64,000 nucleotides of DNA from SIG480 sp045537045 (GCA_045537045.1 JAZSOS010000023.1:1-64000); one strand, 5' to 3'. Shown: positions 7,878-16,992, counted from the stretch's first letter. The notes: generated by a model not told the origin, from the letters alone. Translations and numbers: made by a program.

Positions 7878-10118
7878 TCATTTTTTATGGTCGTCGCCAA
7901 AATGCTTCTTACGATACTCCCCGGGAGTATATCCGGTGTACTTTTTAAACAAACGGATAAAGGTGTTTATATTAGGCAATCCTACCATCGCCGCTATATC
8001 TTTATTCTTATTCTGAGGATTCTCACTGAGTTCAAGAGCCTTTTTGATTCTGTAATTGTTTACATAGTCGCTTAAATTCACATTCATCTTTTCTTTGAAA
8101 TATGAAGAAATATATGCACCAGTGAGCTTAAGCTTTTCCGCAAACAAGTTCAAATATATATCTTCGGCATAATGGTTATCAACATAATCAAGAATATAAC
8201 TTATTATATAATCATCTTCACGTTTATTCTGACGCAGATACTCCATAACATCACGTAGAAACGAGATACACACTTCATTATATTCTCCGGGAGTATACGC
8301 TTTTTCAAGTCCACGATAGACATTTGAAAGATTCATGCTTTGTGGAAGCGTGTGAAGTGTGCGGTTAAGAAGCTTTACACCACAATTGATTATCTCAGTA
8401 CACAGCAAATGCAATTCAAAGCTATTTACATCCTTTTTGATGTTATAATCCAAAATCTCGTAAACCTTGCGCTCTACATCTTCAGGAGTTCCATTCTGCA
8501 AAAGTGCCGAAAGTTTTCCCATTTCCTCAACCGAAAAATAAAACCGTCCTCCCCCGCGAGCAATCTCGCCTTCATAAAGGACCTGGGTTTCCGGCACAGG
8601 TCTTGTATATCCTGAAATATCTATAAGAACATCATAGACATGTTTAATGTTCTCTATTCCATTATATATACCCGAAACCGCCACTGTAAAAAACGCATAA
8701 TCAGATTCATTGGAGAGCTTGGAAACAATACTGTCCACAACATCTTTTTCCCCGGAAAAATTTTCACCTATATCAAACACTGACACTATTCCGTTGTTTT
8801 CAATCTGAAATGTAGTTGCTTTAACTCCCCATGTTTCCAGATACATTTCTATGAGCTGTTTCAAAAAGAATGTGGCTTTTCCTGAATCATCTCCGATATA
8901 CTTATCAATTTCCTGCTTATAATTCACGCGGATGTACATCATAAAGAAAGACCTGGTTACATCAGCATTTTCTTCTATATCATCAATTCCAACATAAACA
9001 TCACGCATCCGCGACTGCAAAAACAACGAATCCAGTATCGACTCTTTATTATTACTTTCAACAACAGTTCTTATATCGTGGGAAGTCAGCAATCTGATAC
9101 CCTCAAGAAGCTGTGAGTAATTTTTTATACCATCTTCAAATTTAGCCTTGATGTTGGAGTTTCCGGACAGCTCATCAATAAGAGACTTTGCCTTCCTTGA
9201 ATATCTCAAAGCCGTAACTGCAGCAAGAATTACCGCAACAAACAGAAACGCCGCAAAAATAATAACAGAAACAAAACCGGTATTCCCCTTCACTCTCCGG
9301 AGCTCAGGTTTTGTAATCACCCTGAACACTTCAACGTCTCCGTTCTGATTATCAAAAAACCTTAATATATGTTCGCGGTCAGTCTTTGTTCCATCCGAAA
9401 GAAGCAGTTCTTTGCTTACCGATGCAGCATCATCCGAAACATAAAGCAGTTCCCTATTCTCCGATATCAATCCGGAAAAGCCAAACCAATCTGCCATAGC
9501 ATCCATATCAAGCATCATAACAATAATATATCTGCTTTCGTTCTGAGGTTTATATGCAACAGGAAGAAGCGTTGTATCTACGCGTTTAGCCTCCCGAGCA
9601 GTCGAGAATGTACGCGCCGGAAAAATCGAAAAAGCATCCCCCGATGACATGGATGATATCCAGAATTCGTTTGTGTATACTTCATTTACATAGTATTGAT
9701 TAAAAAACACCTCTGATGTAAGCGTTCCGGTAAGCTCATATACATATCCCAGCTTAAGAGTGTCAACAACAAAAGCTGTTGAAAGATATTTTGAAAATTC
9801 ATTCTGACGTCTGTCAACCAGAACAGCACGCATATCAGCACGAAGAACGTTATCTTCAATATATGTACCATCTTCAAATTTATTGTTCGCTGCAAACTTA
9901 ACCGACAGTTCCGACATAGCAAATCTCATTTGTGACACAGTTCGCTGAAAACTCTCAGCTCCGCTTGTAAATTCAATATTTAAATTTTCAAGTGCTATAC
10001 CCTCCGCGCGTTTGGAATCCGCCACACGAGCAAGGCCGAAGGCGACAGTGAGGATTAATATTATACACAAAAACCATCCAAGCAGTTTAACAAAAAAAGA
10101 ATCAAGCCTTTCCCTCAT
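7878..10118 (-). CDS. Membrane-anchored AraC-family transcriptional regulator
   Basis: One-protein sensor and regulator found beside LplABC-type sugar importers. From the ATG at 10116-10118 (TGAGG eight bases upstream; a GTG three codons earlier is less well placed) it has 746 aa: a first membrane helix at about residues 10-30, an extracellular sensor region to about 280, a second helix (FVSVIIFAAFLFVAVILAAV), a long cytoplasmic linker, and a C-terminal AraC double helix-turn-helix ending in NTFIRLFKKYTGYTPGEYRKKHFG. It probably senses an extracellular sugar and activates the downstream permease genes. Confidence 0.92.
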   Translation of the reverse strand: MRERLDSFFVKLLGWFLCIILILTVAFGLARVADSKRAEGIALENLNIEFTSGAESFQRTVSQMRFAMSELSVKFAANNKFEDGTYIEDNVLRADMRAVLVDRRQNEFSKYLSTAFVVDTLKLGYVYELTGTLTSEVFFNQYYVNEVYTNEFWISSMSSGDAFSIFPARTFSTAREAKRVDTTLLPVAYKPQNESRYIIVMMLDMDAMADWFGFSGLISENRELLYVSDDAASVSKELLLSDGTKTDREHILRFFDNQNGDVEVFRVITKPELRRVKGNTGFVSVIIFAAFLFVAVILAAVTALRYSRKAKSLIDELSGNSNIKAKFEDGIKNYSQLLEGIRLLTSHDIRTVVESNNKESILDSLFLQSRMRDVYVGIDDIEENADVTRSFFMMYIRVNYKQEIDKYIGDDSGKATFFLKQLIEMYLETWGVKATTFQIENNGIVSVFDIGENFSGEKDVVDSIVSKLSNESDYAFFTVAVSGIYNGIENIKHVYDVLIDISGYTRPVPETQVLYEGEIARGGGRFYFSVEEMGKLSALLQNGTPEDVERKVYEILDYNIKKDVNSFELHLLCTEIINCGVKLLNRTLHTLPQSMNLSNVYRGLEKAYTPGEYNEVCISFLRDVMEYLRQNKREDDYIISYILDYVDNHYAEDIYLNLFAEKLKLTGAYISSYFKEKMNVNLSDYVNNYRIKKALELSENPQNKNKDIAAMVGLPNINTFIRLFKKYTGYTPGEYRKKHFGDDHKK

Positions 10119-10165
10119 ACTCCACACCTCACAAAATCATCAATTTTTTAAGTATTCACTTTTGT

Positions 10166-10194
10166 ATTATACACCATACAAAGAAAAAAAGCAA
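10166..10194 (-). promoter_or_regulatory. Promoter of the AraC-type regulator
   Basis: -35 TTGCTT (10189-10194) and -10 TATAAT (10166-10171) with a 17-nt spacer on the minus strand, ~48 bp before the start codon. It overlaps the terminator of the upstream tagO operon. Confidence 0.55.
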
Positions 10195-10216
10195 AGATTT
10201 TTTAATCTTCGCTTTT
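10187..10216 (-). terminator. Terminator of the aminotransferase-trpS-tagO operon
   Basis: 13-bp stem with one G-U pair (arms 10187-10199 and 10204-10216), 4-nt loop, followed on the minus strand by a run of T (positions 10184-10190). Confidence 0.8.
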
Positions 10217-10253
10217 AATTTATTTTCAAATTTATATATTTTCATCCGAATAT

Positions 10254-11327
10254 TTACTTTTCCGTATTTTCGTTTTTATTCAGACCCTCATGCTTAACAA
10301 AATGCCTGTATATTTTCACTCCTATTATAGCCGCAACAAGAACTGCAACTACAAACAAAAGCGCGCGCACAGCTCCGCTGGATGTGAGTAAAACTGCAGA
10401 AATTCCCAGTATTCCGCTTATAATATACAAGATAAGAACCGTTTGCTTTTGATTAAATCCCACATCTATCAAACGATGATGGATATGACCTCGATCTGCA
10501 TGCATAGGGCTTTGCCCCTGCAATAACCTTCTGCATATCGCAAACACCGTATCAAAAATCGGAAGCCCAAGCACAAGAAAGGGTGCCGCAAACGACAAAA
10601 TTGCATACGTTTTAAACATACCCTGTATCGACATCGTGGCGAGAATAAAACCGAGGAAAGTTGCACCGGTATCTCCGACAAATATTTTTGCCGGATTCAT
10701 ATTATAGGGCAAAAACCCCATACAAGCACCTGCAAGTGCTGCCATAATCACCACAATCGTAAATTCCGAAACAATCGCGGATATCACAAGTAAAGACAAT
10801 GAAGCTATTGTACACACTCCCACCGACAAACCATCAAGTCCGTCGATAAGATTCACAGCATTTGTAATTGCCACAATCCATACAACAGTTACCGGGGCAG
10901 ACCACACACCAAGACTTAAATACGCATTATTACTGAACACATTAACATTAGATAAAACATCAATACGTACACCATGCAAAACGACAATAAGTGCTGCCGC
11001 AATCTGAACAAACAATTTTACAATCGCAGGAAGGGATACCGAATCATCTATGACCCCGAGAACAACAATTACAACAGCTCCGAGAAGAATTCCCTGAAGT
11101 TCAATATCAACCGGAATCAAAAGAACAATTGAAACAAGGAACGCAAAGAATACAGCAAGTCCACCAAGTCGCGGTATGGGTTGCTTATGCATTCTCCGTT
11201 CATCTTTAGGAACATCTATTGCTCCAATTTTATGCGCAATTTTCTTTGCAACAGGCGTAAGAATAAACGACAATACCCCCGAAACAAGGAACGCAGCTAT
11301 CATTCTGATAACAGTCAATTTATCCAT
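10254..11327 (-). CDS. tagO: Undecaprenyl-phosphate N-acetylglucosaminyl 1-phosphate transferase (TagO/WecA type)
   Basis: Membrane enzyme of the MraY/WecA family that moves a sugar-1-phosphate (GlcNAc in TagO/WecA) from its UDP form to undecaprenyl phosphate, starting teichoic acid or surface glycan synthesis. Key segments are DERRMHKQPIPRLGG, NAVNLIDGLDGLSVG (the Asp-rich metal site), FVGDTGATFLGF and the HADRGHIHHRLID loop, which separates WecA/TagO from MraY. Length is 357 aa with about ten helices; the C-terminal tail is charged. The start has AAGAGG eight bases upstream. It is the last gene of an operon behind trpS (15-bp gap). Confidence 0.92.
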   Translation of the reverse strand: MDKLTVIRMIAAFLVSGVLSFILTPVAKKIAHKIGAIDVPKDERRMHKQPIPRLGGLAVFFAFLVSIVLLIPVDIELQGILLGAVVIVVLGVIDDSVSLPAIVKLFVQIAAALIVVLHGVRIDVLSNVNVFSNNAYLSLGVWSAPVTVVWIVAITNAVNLIDGLDGLSVGVCTIASLSLLVISAIVSEFTIVVIMAALAGACMGFLPYNMNPAKIFVGDTGATFLGFILATMSIQGMFKTYAILSFAAPFLVLGLPIFDTVFAICRRLLQGQSPMHADRGHIHHRLIDVGFNQKQTVLILYIISGILGISAVLLTSSGAVRALLFVVAVLVAAIIGVKIYRHFVKHEGLNKNENTEK

Positions 11328-11342
11328 TGTAAAAACCTCTTC

Positions 11343-12356
11343 TTACCCGCGTGGCTTTGCAACAAATCCAACCTTTTTGCGAATCTTTTCGAGATTACGC
11401 TCAGCAAGGCGTGAAGCAAATGCTGCATTTTTCGCATATATGGTTTCAAGATAATCCTTATTTTTCAACACATCTTCTGTCTTTTCACGAATAGGACGGA
11501 GCATCTCAACAACAGCCTCACCTACTGCTGTTTTAAATTCCCCATAACCTTTGCCGGCGAACTCATTCTCTATTTCAGGTATACTCTTCCCTGTCGCAAC
11601 AGAATAAATGGTCATGAGGTTGTTTACGCCGCTTTTGCCTTCGCGATATTCAACCTTTGCTTCGCTGTCGGTAACGGCGCGCTTAAACTTACGCATGATA
11701 TCGTCAGGCTTGTCAAGCAAAAGGATATATGCATTCGGATTTATGTCAGACTTAGACATCTTTTTATCCGGCTCAGCAAGACTCATAATCCGTCCGCCAA
11801 CCTTCGGGATATACGGTTCCGGAACGGTAAACACCTCGCCGTGATGATTATTAAAACGCTGTGCTATATTACGTGCAAGTTCAAGATGCTGCTTCTGATC
11901 TTCTCCTATCGGAACAAAATCCGCATTATACAAAAGAATATCTGCAGCCATAAGAACCGGATAATCAAAAAGTCCGGCATTTATGTTATCAGCGTGCTTC
12001 TGAGATTTATCCTTAAACTGTGTCATTCGGGAAAGTTCGCCGTACATCGTATAGCAGTTAAGTATCCACGAGAGTTCAGCGTGCTGAGGCACATGGCTCT
12101 GTATATACATTATATTCTTTTCAGGGTCAAGACCGCATCCGATAAGAAGAGCGAGGAGAGAAAGCGTCTGCTCACGAAGTTTTTTCGGATCCTGACGCAC
12201 AGTTATCGCATGCATATCAACAACACAGAAAAGACAATCATACATTTCCTGCATCGCAACCCAATTTGTAATCGCACCCATATAGTTGCCCATAGTAATA
12301 TTTCCGGAGGGCTGAATACCGGAAAACACGCGTTGTCTTTTTTCTGTTACTTCCAT
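11343..12356 (-). CDS. trpS: Tryptophan--tRNA ligase
   Basis: Class Ic aminoacyl-tRNA synthetase charging tRNA-Trp. The N-terminal RVFSGIQPSGNITMGNYMGA carries the TIGN-like ATP motif and KMSKSD is the KMSKS loop; VLMAADILLYNADFVPIGEDQKQHLELAR is typical family sequence. The ATG at 12354-12356 is preceded by GGAGG seven bases upstream, so the upstream in-frame codon at 12389, which overlaps the preceding gene, is not used; length 337 aa. The upstream aminotransferase stop lies 16 bp away and tagO follows after 15 bp. Confidence 0.97.
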   Translation of the reverse strand: MEVTEKRQRVFSGIQPSGNITMGNYMGAITNWVAMQEMYDCLFCVVDMHAITVRQDPKKLREQTLSLLALLIGCGLDPEKNIMYIQSHVPQHAELSWILNCYTMYGELSRMTQFKDKSQKHADNINAGLFDYPVLMAADILLYNADFVPIGEDQKQHLELARNIAQRFNNHHGEVFTVPEPYIPKVGGRIMSLAEPDKKMSKSDINPNAYILLLDKPDDIMRKFKRAVTDSEAKVEYREGKSGVNNLMTIYSVATGKSIPEIENEFAGKGYGEFKTAVGEAVVEMLRPIREKTEDVLKNKDYLETIYAKNAAFASRLAERNLEKIRKKVGFVAKPRG

Positions 12357-12372
12357 ATCTTTACCTCCGAAA

Positions 12373-13557
12373 TCAACCGACATATTCATTTACTACCTTC
12401 GCCAGACGGTCAATACCTCTTTCAATCTCATCTAGAGAGGGAAGCGAAAAATTAAGGCGGAATGTCGGATAAACCTTTGTATCATCGGTAGCAAACGCAA
12501 CACCGGGAACAACCGTTACCTTCGCCGCCTTAGCGCGACTTGCAAGCTCTGCGCCGTCAAAACCATCCGGCATTGTGCAGGAAATAAAGAGACCACCTTC
12601 AGGACGGGTAAACTTCACCTTTGGGGAGAATTTTTTCTCCATACACTCAAGCATTTTATCCGCTTTCACACGGTACATATCGCAGATTTTAGCAATATGC
12701 GCATCAATATCACAAGTTGCAAGATACTCTGCAGCAAGCATCTGGAAAAACAAATTTGTATGGACATCAGAAACTTGTTTTGCAACAGTGAGTTTGCTTA
12801 TAATTTCCTTGCTTGCACAAGCAAAACCGATACGTATTCCCGGAGAAAGAATCTTCGAATAAGAACCGGAGAATATTACCCTGCCGCTTTTATCCATGCT
12901 TTTTATTGTCGGGACACTTTCCCCGCGAAAACGAAGCTCAAAATACGGGCTGTCCTCAAGAATCATAACGTCGTACTTTTCCGCAAGCTCAAGAACTTTC
13001 CGGCGACGTTCAAGACTCATAGTCGTTCCTGTCGGGTTCTGGAATGTCGGAATCGTATAGATAAGCTTTACATTTTTCTCCGTTTTAAGCTTTTCCTCAA
13101 GAACAGTCACGTCCATTCCGTTATCGTCAACCGGAACGCCGACAAGACGGACACCATACGAGCGCAAAGCATTAAGAGCACCAACAAAAGCCGGCTCTTC
13201 ACAAATAACAGCATCACCCTCGTTGAGGAAAATTTTTGCGGTCATCTCAATTGCCTGCTGTCCTCCGCTTGTGATTATGAGGTCATCATTTTCTGAAAGA
13301 ATACCGTATTTTTCAGACATACGCTTTTTAGTGATATCACGCAACGGCGTATACCCTTCACTGACACCATACTGAAGAGCACTTGCGGCAGATGTATCGA
13401 ATATCTTCAAAGCGATTGACTTCATTTCATCCACCGGAAAACTGTCCGGTGCAGGGTTGCCTGCTGCAAAAGAAATTAGATCCGGATCATTCGGTATTTT
13501 TAAAATTTCTCTTATAGCTGACGGCTTAAGAGAGGAAATTCTTGTTGAAAATTCCAT
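12373..13557 (-). CDS. PLP-dependent aminotransferase, class I/II (2-aminoadipate aminotransferase-like)
   Basis: Fold-type I aminotransferase of the group that includes LysN/KAT-II and aromatic or branched-chain aminotransferases. It contains SFAAGNPAPDSFP, YGVSEGYTPLR, IYTIPTFQNPTGTTMSLERR, the Asp in LEDSPYFELR, and the PLP lysine in SGSYSKILSPGIRIGF. Length from the ATG at 13555-13557 is 394 aa; a GGAGG lies 13 bases upstream, rather far, but an earlier start would add residues without family support. It heads the operon with trpS and tagO. The amino donor is not defined by sequence; an aromatic one would fit trpS and the ior operon elsewhere in the window. Confidence 0.88.
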   Translation of the reverse strand: MEFSTRISSLKPSAIREILKIPNDPDLISFAAGNPAPDSFPVDEMKSIALKIFDTSAASALQYGVSEGYTPLRDITKKRMSEKYGILSENDDLIITSGGQQAIEMTAKIFLNEGDAVICEEPAFVGALNALRSYGVRLVGVPVDDNGMDVTVLEEKLKTEKNVKLIYTIPTFQNPTGTTMSLERRRKVLELAEKYDVMILEDSPYFELRFRGESVPTIKSMDKSGRVIFSGSYSKILSPGIRIGFACASKEIISKLTVAKQVSDVHTNLFFQMLAAEYLATCDIDAHIAKICDMYRVKADKMLECMEKKFSPKVKFTRPEGGLFISCTMPDGFDGAELASRAKAAKVTVVPGVAFATDDTKVYPTFRLNFSLPSLDEIERGIDRLAKVVNEYVG

Positions 13558-13602
13558 ACTATATTTTACGCCTCCAAAATTTACATATAACATTATTTAA
13601 AT

Positions 13603-13631
13603 ATTTTATCATATACGCGCAAAAATATCAA
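13603..13631 (-). promoter_or_regulatory. Promoter of the aminotransferase-trpS-tagO operon
   Basis: -35 TTGATA (13626-13631), 17-nt spacer, extended -10 TGATAAAAT (TAAAAT at 13603-13608) on the minus strand, about 45 bp before the start. Confidence 0.75.
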
Positions 13632-13645
13632 CCGCTTTTGCAAGG

Positions 13646-14209
13646 TTATTTTTGAGTTTTTCCAAGTTTCAACACTCTGTACAACACCGGAGAAAGGATG
13701 CTTGTGATGATAAGTTCCGGAAGCATATATCCTCCGTTATAGAAAAGTGAATACAACCATACCGGCTGTCCTTCCGGAGCATATACTCCCCATATGAGCA
13801 TGCCGGAAATAAAGTGGCATATAAACCGCATAAAAACAGCCACAGCACTACCAACAGTAACTCCCACATATTTATTTGCGAATATGCGTGAAACCGGGTT
13901 TGCAATGAAAAGCACACTGAAAGCAACAATATAATCAAGCATTACAACAGCAAAAAAGTACAACAACGTTGTAGTCGGCGGAGCAGCAAAGCCAAGCATC
14001 ATCTGCACAAGAGAATAAGCAAAGCAGCAAATGAACCCCCACTTGAAATCTTTTATATGTACACACACTAGTATGAGCGGAACCATACTTCCAAGGGTTA
14101 CCTTCCCGTCAAACGGTGCCTGATAAATACACACGAGAGAAAGGACGGAAGCAAGCGCCACCATCACTGCACATTCTGTAAGCTTTTTTGTTTTTGATTG
14201 AGTATTCAT
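13646..14209 (-). CDS. thiT: Thiamine ECF transporter substrate-binding protein
   Basis: S component of an energy-coupling-factor importer that binds thiamine in the membrane and works with the shared EcfA1A2T module encoded elsewhere. The 187-aa protein has six hydrophobic helices and the ThiT hallmarks LDYIVAFSVLFIANP, RFICHFISGMLIWGVYAPEGQP and the YNGGYMLPE segment, which line the thiamine pocket. The start ATG at 14207-14209 has GGAGAG six bases upstream; the longer open frame to 14341 runs through the riboswitch and is rejected. A TPP riboswitch with terminator directly upstream independently supports the thiamine assignment. Confidence 0.95.
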   Translation of the reverse strand: MNTQSKTKKLTECAVMVALASVLSLVCIYQAPFDGKVTLGSMVPLILVCVHIKDFKWGFICCFAYSLVQMMLGFAAPPTTTLLYFFAVVMLDYIVAFSVLFIANPVSRIFANKYVGVTVGSAVAVFMRFICHFISGMLIWGVYAPEGQPVWLYSLFYNGGYMLPELIITSILSPVLYRVLKLGKTQK

Positions 14210-14247
14210 AATTATCTCTCCATTCCTTTGCTGTGCAAATAAATAAA

Positions 14248-14281
14248 AAATCACGTTCTGCAAATAAGTAAAACGTGATTT
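14248..14281 (-). terminator. Riboswitch-controlled terminator before thiT
   Basis: Perfect 10-bp stem (arms 14248-14257 and 14272-14281) followed on the minus strand by TTTATTTATTT, located between the TPP aptamer and the thiT start. It is the expected OFF structure when TPP is bound. Confidence 0.85.
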
Positions 14282-14288
14282 CTCTGAC

Positions 14289-14390
14289 ATAACATTTCCT
14301 ACGTCGGCATTATCCGCATCAGGTTCATGGGTTACGGGCACACTGCCCGTTCTCAGCCAATAAAATCAGCACCCCGTATTCTGTTGTTAT
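14289..14390 (-). ncRNA. TPP riboswitch (thi box)
   Basis: The minus strand shows the conserved TPP aptamer parts in order: ACGGGGTGC, GGCTGAGA, GTAACCCATGAACCTGATGC, GGATAATGCCGACGTAGGA. A 6-bp P1 (ATAACA with TGTTAT) closes it. It sits between a consensus promoter and a terminator before thiT, so it should reduce thiT transcription when thiamine pyrophosphate is plentiful. Confidence 0.97.
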
Positions 14391-14394
14391 TGAA

Positions 14395-14423
14395 ATTATA
14401 TACCTGTAAATAACAGATGTCAA
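14395..14423 (-). promoter_or_regulatory. Consensus promoter of thiT
   Basis: Perfect -35 TTGACA (14418-14423) and -10 TATAAT (14395-14400) with a 17-nt spacer on the minus strand. The spacer contains the small dyad CTGT-N5-ACAG. Confidence 0.85.
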
Positions 14424-14456
14424 GTTTTTATTGCATTTTAGTCATTTAAAAAAATG

Positions 14457-14486
14457 CTTTTATTTCCCCCTCAATTCTGTTATAAT
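14457..14486 (+). promoter_or_regulatory. Promoter of the RluA-type gene
   Basis: Extended -10 TGTTATAAT (TATAAT at 14481-14486) with a weak -35 CTTTTA at 14457-14462 (18-nt spacer), 27 bp upstream of the start codon. Confidence 0.5.
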
Positions 14487-14513
14487 TAAATTAATATTAC
14501 AATGGAGGAAGAT

Positions 14514-15467
14514 ATGCGGGAATTTACGATAAGACAAAACGATGCGGGAATAAGGCTTGACAAATTCGTAGCAAAAGCGGTGCCGTCACTTCCGTCAAAT
14601 CTGATACAGAAATACATACGTCTTAAAAGAATAAAGGTAAACTCTGCGCGCGGAAAAGCCGAGGTAAAGCTTTCCGTCGGCGACGTGGTGACGATGTATA
14701 TAAACGATGAGTTTTTTGAAACGACACGCGCAAAAAAAGCGGAAATGAAGCTTACGGCAACATTTCCGGACGTTTTGTACGAGGATGAAAACATACTCCT
14801 GGCAAACAAACCCGCTGGGATATCCGTACACGATGATGAAGCCGGCGGCGAAACGCTTATTTCTCAGATACTTTCCTATCTTGCACATTGCGGAGAATGG
14901 ACCCCCGAAAAAGAAAATTCGTTTATTCCCGCGCTTTGCAACAGAATTGACAGAAATACATCTGGAATAGTTATCGCCGCAAAGAATGCAGAAGCGCTTC
15001 GGATAATGAACGAAAAGATAAAAGCGCGGGAAATGGCAAAATATTATCTCTGTCTTGTCCTCGGTAAGCCGAATCCCGCAAGCGGCACACTCCGCGGATA
15101 TATTTTCAAGGATGCAAAAGAAAATCGGGTTTATGTGAAAAAAAATCTATCCCCGGGTGCAAAAACCGCGATCACAAAATACAAGACACTTAAGTCAAAC
15201 GGCAATATTTCACTTGTAGAATGTGAGCTTATAACCGGGCGCACGCATCAGATACGCGCGCACATGGCAAGCATTGGCCACCCGCTCGTCGGTGACGGAA
15301 AATACGGAAGAAATGTTGATAACAAACGCCTTGGAATGAAATATCAGGCGCTGTGCTCATACAAGCTTGTATTTAAATTCACTACACCGGCAGGCGCTCT
15401 TGAATATTTGAACGGAAAGACGTTTACCGTGAAGGACGTGCCGTTTCGAAATAAAATTTTTGGATAA
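14514..15467 (+). CDS. RluA-family 23S rRNA/tRNA pseudouridine synthase
   Basis: Converts uridine to pseudouridine in rRNA or tRNA. An N-terminal S4 RNA-binding domain (about residues 1-65: FTIRQNDAGIRLDKFVAKAVP) precedes the catalytic domain with the Asp-containing CNRIDRNTSGIVIAAK motif and the GRTHQIRAHMASIGHPLVGD block. I use the ATG at 14514, five bases after GGAGG; the upstream ATG at 14502 overlaps that ribosome site. Length is 317 aa. It is a single-gene unit with its own promoter and terminator. The target position (RluC-, RluD- or other type) cannot be told from sequence alone. Confidence 0.93.
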   Translation: MREFTIRQNDAGIRLDKFVAKAVPSLPSNLIQKYIRLKRIKVNSARGKAEVKLSVGDVVTMYINDEFFETTRAKKAEMKLTATFPDVLYEDENILLANKPAGISVHDDEAGGETLISQILSYLAHCGEWTPEKENSFIPALCNRIDRNTSGIVIAAKNAEALRIMNEKIKAREMAKYYLCLVLGKPNPASGTLRGYIFKDAKENRVYVKKNLSPGAKTAITKYKTLKSNGNISLVECELITGRTHQIRAHMASIGHPLVGDGKYGRNVDNKRLGMKYQALCSYKLVFKFTTPAGALEYLNGKTFTVKDVPFRNKIFG

Positions 15468-15475
15468 GTTAAGAT

Positions 15476-15502
15476 CAGCGCTGTGCAGTTTGCACAGCGC
15501 TG
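15476..15502 (+). terminator. Terminator of the RluA-type gene
   Basis: Perfect 12-bp stem CAGCGCTGTGCA (15476-15487) with its complement (15491-15502), 3-nt loop, then TGTTTTTTC on the plus strand. Confidence 0.9.
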
Positions 15503-15520
15503 TGTTTTTTCTATTTAATC

Positions 15521-16894
15521 TTACCCTAAAAATTTGCTTACATACCCTTGAACGAAGATGAAAAGAACGATAAGCGGGAGAATATACGTTACATAGAAAC
15601 GAATCCACCGAGGAAACTTCATCCCCTCACCTACGTTTACCTCATTCATAAAGTTGTCCCAGCCCCAACCGTAACGGGTTACACAGAAGAACAGATAAAC
15701 AAGCGAACCAAGCGGAAGAAGATTGTTACTTACGATAAAGTCCTCAATGTCCATAATGTTTGAGCCTGCACCGAGCGGAGCAATTCCGCTCCATACATTA
15801 AAACCGAGTGCACACGGAACGGAGAGAACCGTTATGAGGACGATATTAACGAGAACTGCCTTGCGACGTGACCATCCCCACAAGTCCATACCAAATGAAA
15901 TTATGTTTTCAAACACCGCAACAACTGTTGACAATGCAGCAAATGACATAAACACGAAGAAAAGGATACCCCAAATTCTTCCCCCAACCATAGCATTGAA
16001 TATATTTGGAAGCGTTATAAATACAAGATTCGGGCCACTTTCCGGATTCACGCCGAACGAGAAGCATGCCGGGAAAATAATAAGACCGGAAAGAAGTGCG
16101 ACCGAAGTATCAAGCGTGAGAATGCTTACGGATTCACCCATAAGTGAACGATTTTTGTCTATATAGCTACCGAATATTGCCATAGATCCGATACCGATAC
16201 TGAGAGTGAAGAACGCCTGGCCCATCGCGGCTGCTACAACATTGACAATCCCCGCATCTGCCATTTTACCAAAATCAGGCATAAGATAGAACTTAAGTCC
16301 TTCCGCGGCTCCCGGAAGGGTTACAGCACGTACAACAAGGATAAGCATAATCACAAAAAGGCTGGACATCATCCACTTTGTGATTTTTTCCACGCCCTTT
16401 TGAAGCCCGAGACCGCATATACCGAAGCCGATGGCTACTGCAACAATCATCCAGAAGATCATTGTGAGCGGTTGCGAAGTCATCGTTCCGAAAATCTGCT
16501 CAACAGCGGCAGGTTCCTGACCGACAAATTCGCCGCGAAGCATCTTCACAAAATACGCAATCATCCATCCTGCAATAACGGTATAGAACATCATGAGCAG
16601 GTAATTCCCAGCAACAGCAAAATAGCTGAAAAGATGCCACTTCGTTCCTGTAGGTTCAAGCTCATGGAATGAACGGGCCGCACTTTTACGGCTGGCTCGA
16701 CCGACAGAAAATTCCATAGCCATAATTGGAAGACCAAGAATAACAAGGAACAGAAGATAAATAAGCACGAATGCTGCACCACCATACTGCCCTGTTATAT
16801 ACGGAAATCTCCACACATTACCGAGACCTATCGCACATCCTGCAGAAATAAGAATAAATCCGAGGCGTGATGAAAACTTTTCTCTTTCTTTCAT
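15521..16894 (-). CDS. Sodium-dependent amino acid transporter, NSS/SNF family
   Basis: Secondary transporter with the LeuT fold that couples Na+ to uptake of an amino acid or similar molecule. The N-terminal signature SRLGFILISAGCAIGLGNVWRFPYI and about eleven hydrophobic helices in 457 aa identify the family (bacterial 11-helix type). I use the ATG at 16892-16894; AAGGAGG lies eleven bases upstream, while the in-frame ATG at 16921 would put that site inside the coding region. It has its own promoter and is divergent from the TIM-barrel gene. The substrate is unknown; bacterial homologues take Trp, Tyr, Leu or Ala. Confidence 0.93.
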   Translation of the reverse strand: MKEREKFSSRLGFILISAGCAIGLGNVWRFPYITGQYGGAAFVLIYLLFLVILGLPIMAMEFSVGRASRKSAARSFHELEPTGTKWHLFSYFAVAGNYLLMMFYTVIAGWMIAYFVKMLRGEFVGQEPAAVEQIFGTMTSQPLTMIFWMIVAVAIGFGICGLGLQKGVEKITKWMMSSLFVIMLILVVRAVTLPGAAEGLKFYLMPDFGKMADAGIVNVVAAAMGQAFFTLSIGIGSMAIFGSYIDKNRSLMGESVSILTLDTSVALLSGLIIFPACFSFGVNPESGPNLVFITLPNIFNAMVGGRIWGILFFVFMSFAALSTVVAVFENIISFGMDLWGWSRRKAVLVNIVLITVLSVPCALGFNVWSGIAPLGAGSNIMDIEDFIVSNNLLPLGSLVYLFFCVTRYGWGWDNFMNEVNVGEGMKFPRWIRFYVTYILPLIVLFIFVQGYVSKFLG

Positions 16895-16924
16895 AAAAAA
16901 CTCAACCTCCTTATTTTCCATTAT

Positions 16925-16953
16925 ATAATAGCATATTTAGCAGAAAAACGCAA
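16925..16953 (-). promoter_or_regulatory. Promoter of the NSS transporter
   Basis: -35 TTGCGT (16948-16953), 17-nt spacer, extended -10 TGCTATTAT (TATTAT at 16925-16930) on the minus strand. Confidence 0.65.
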
Positions 16954-16992
16954 GAAAATATAAAAAAACCGTTAAGCATTTCTTATTTTCGA

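Noticed and set aside
14210..14341. N-terminal extension of thiT
   Set aside because: It runs through the terminator and TPP aptamer; the ATG at 14209 has a proper ribosome site and the family N-terminus.
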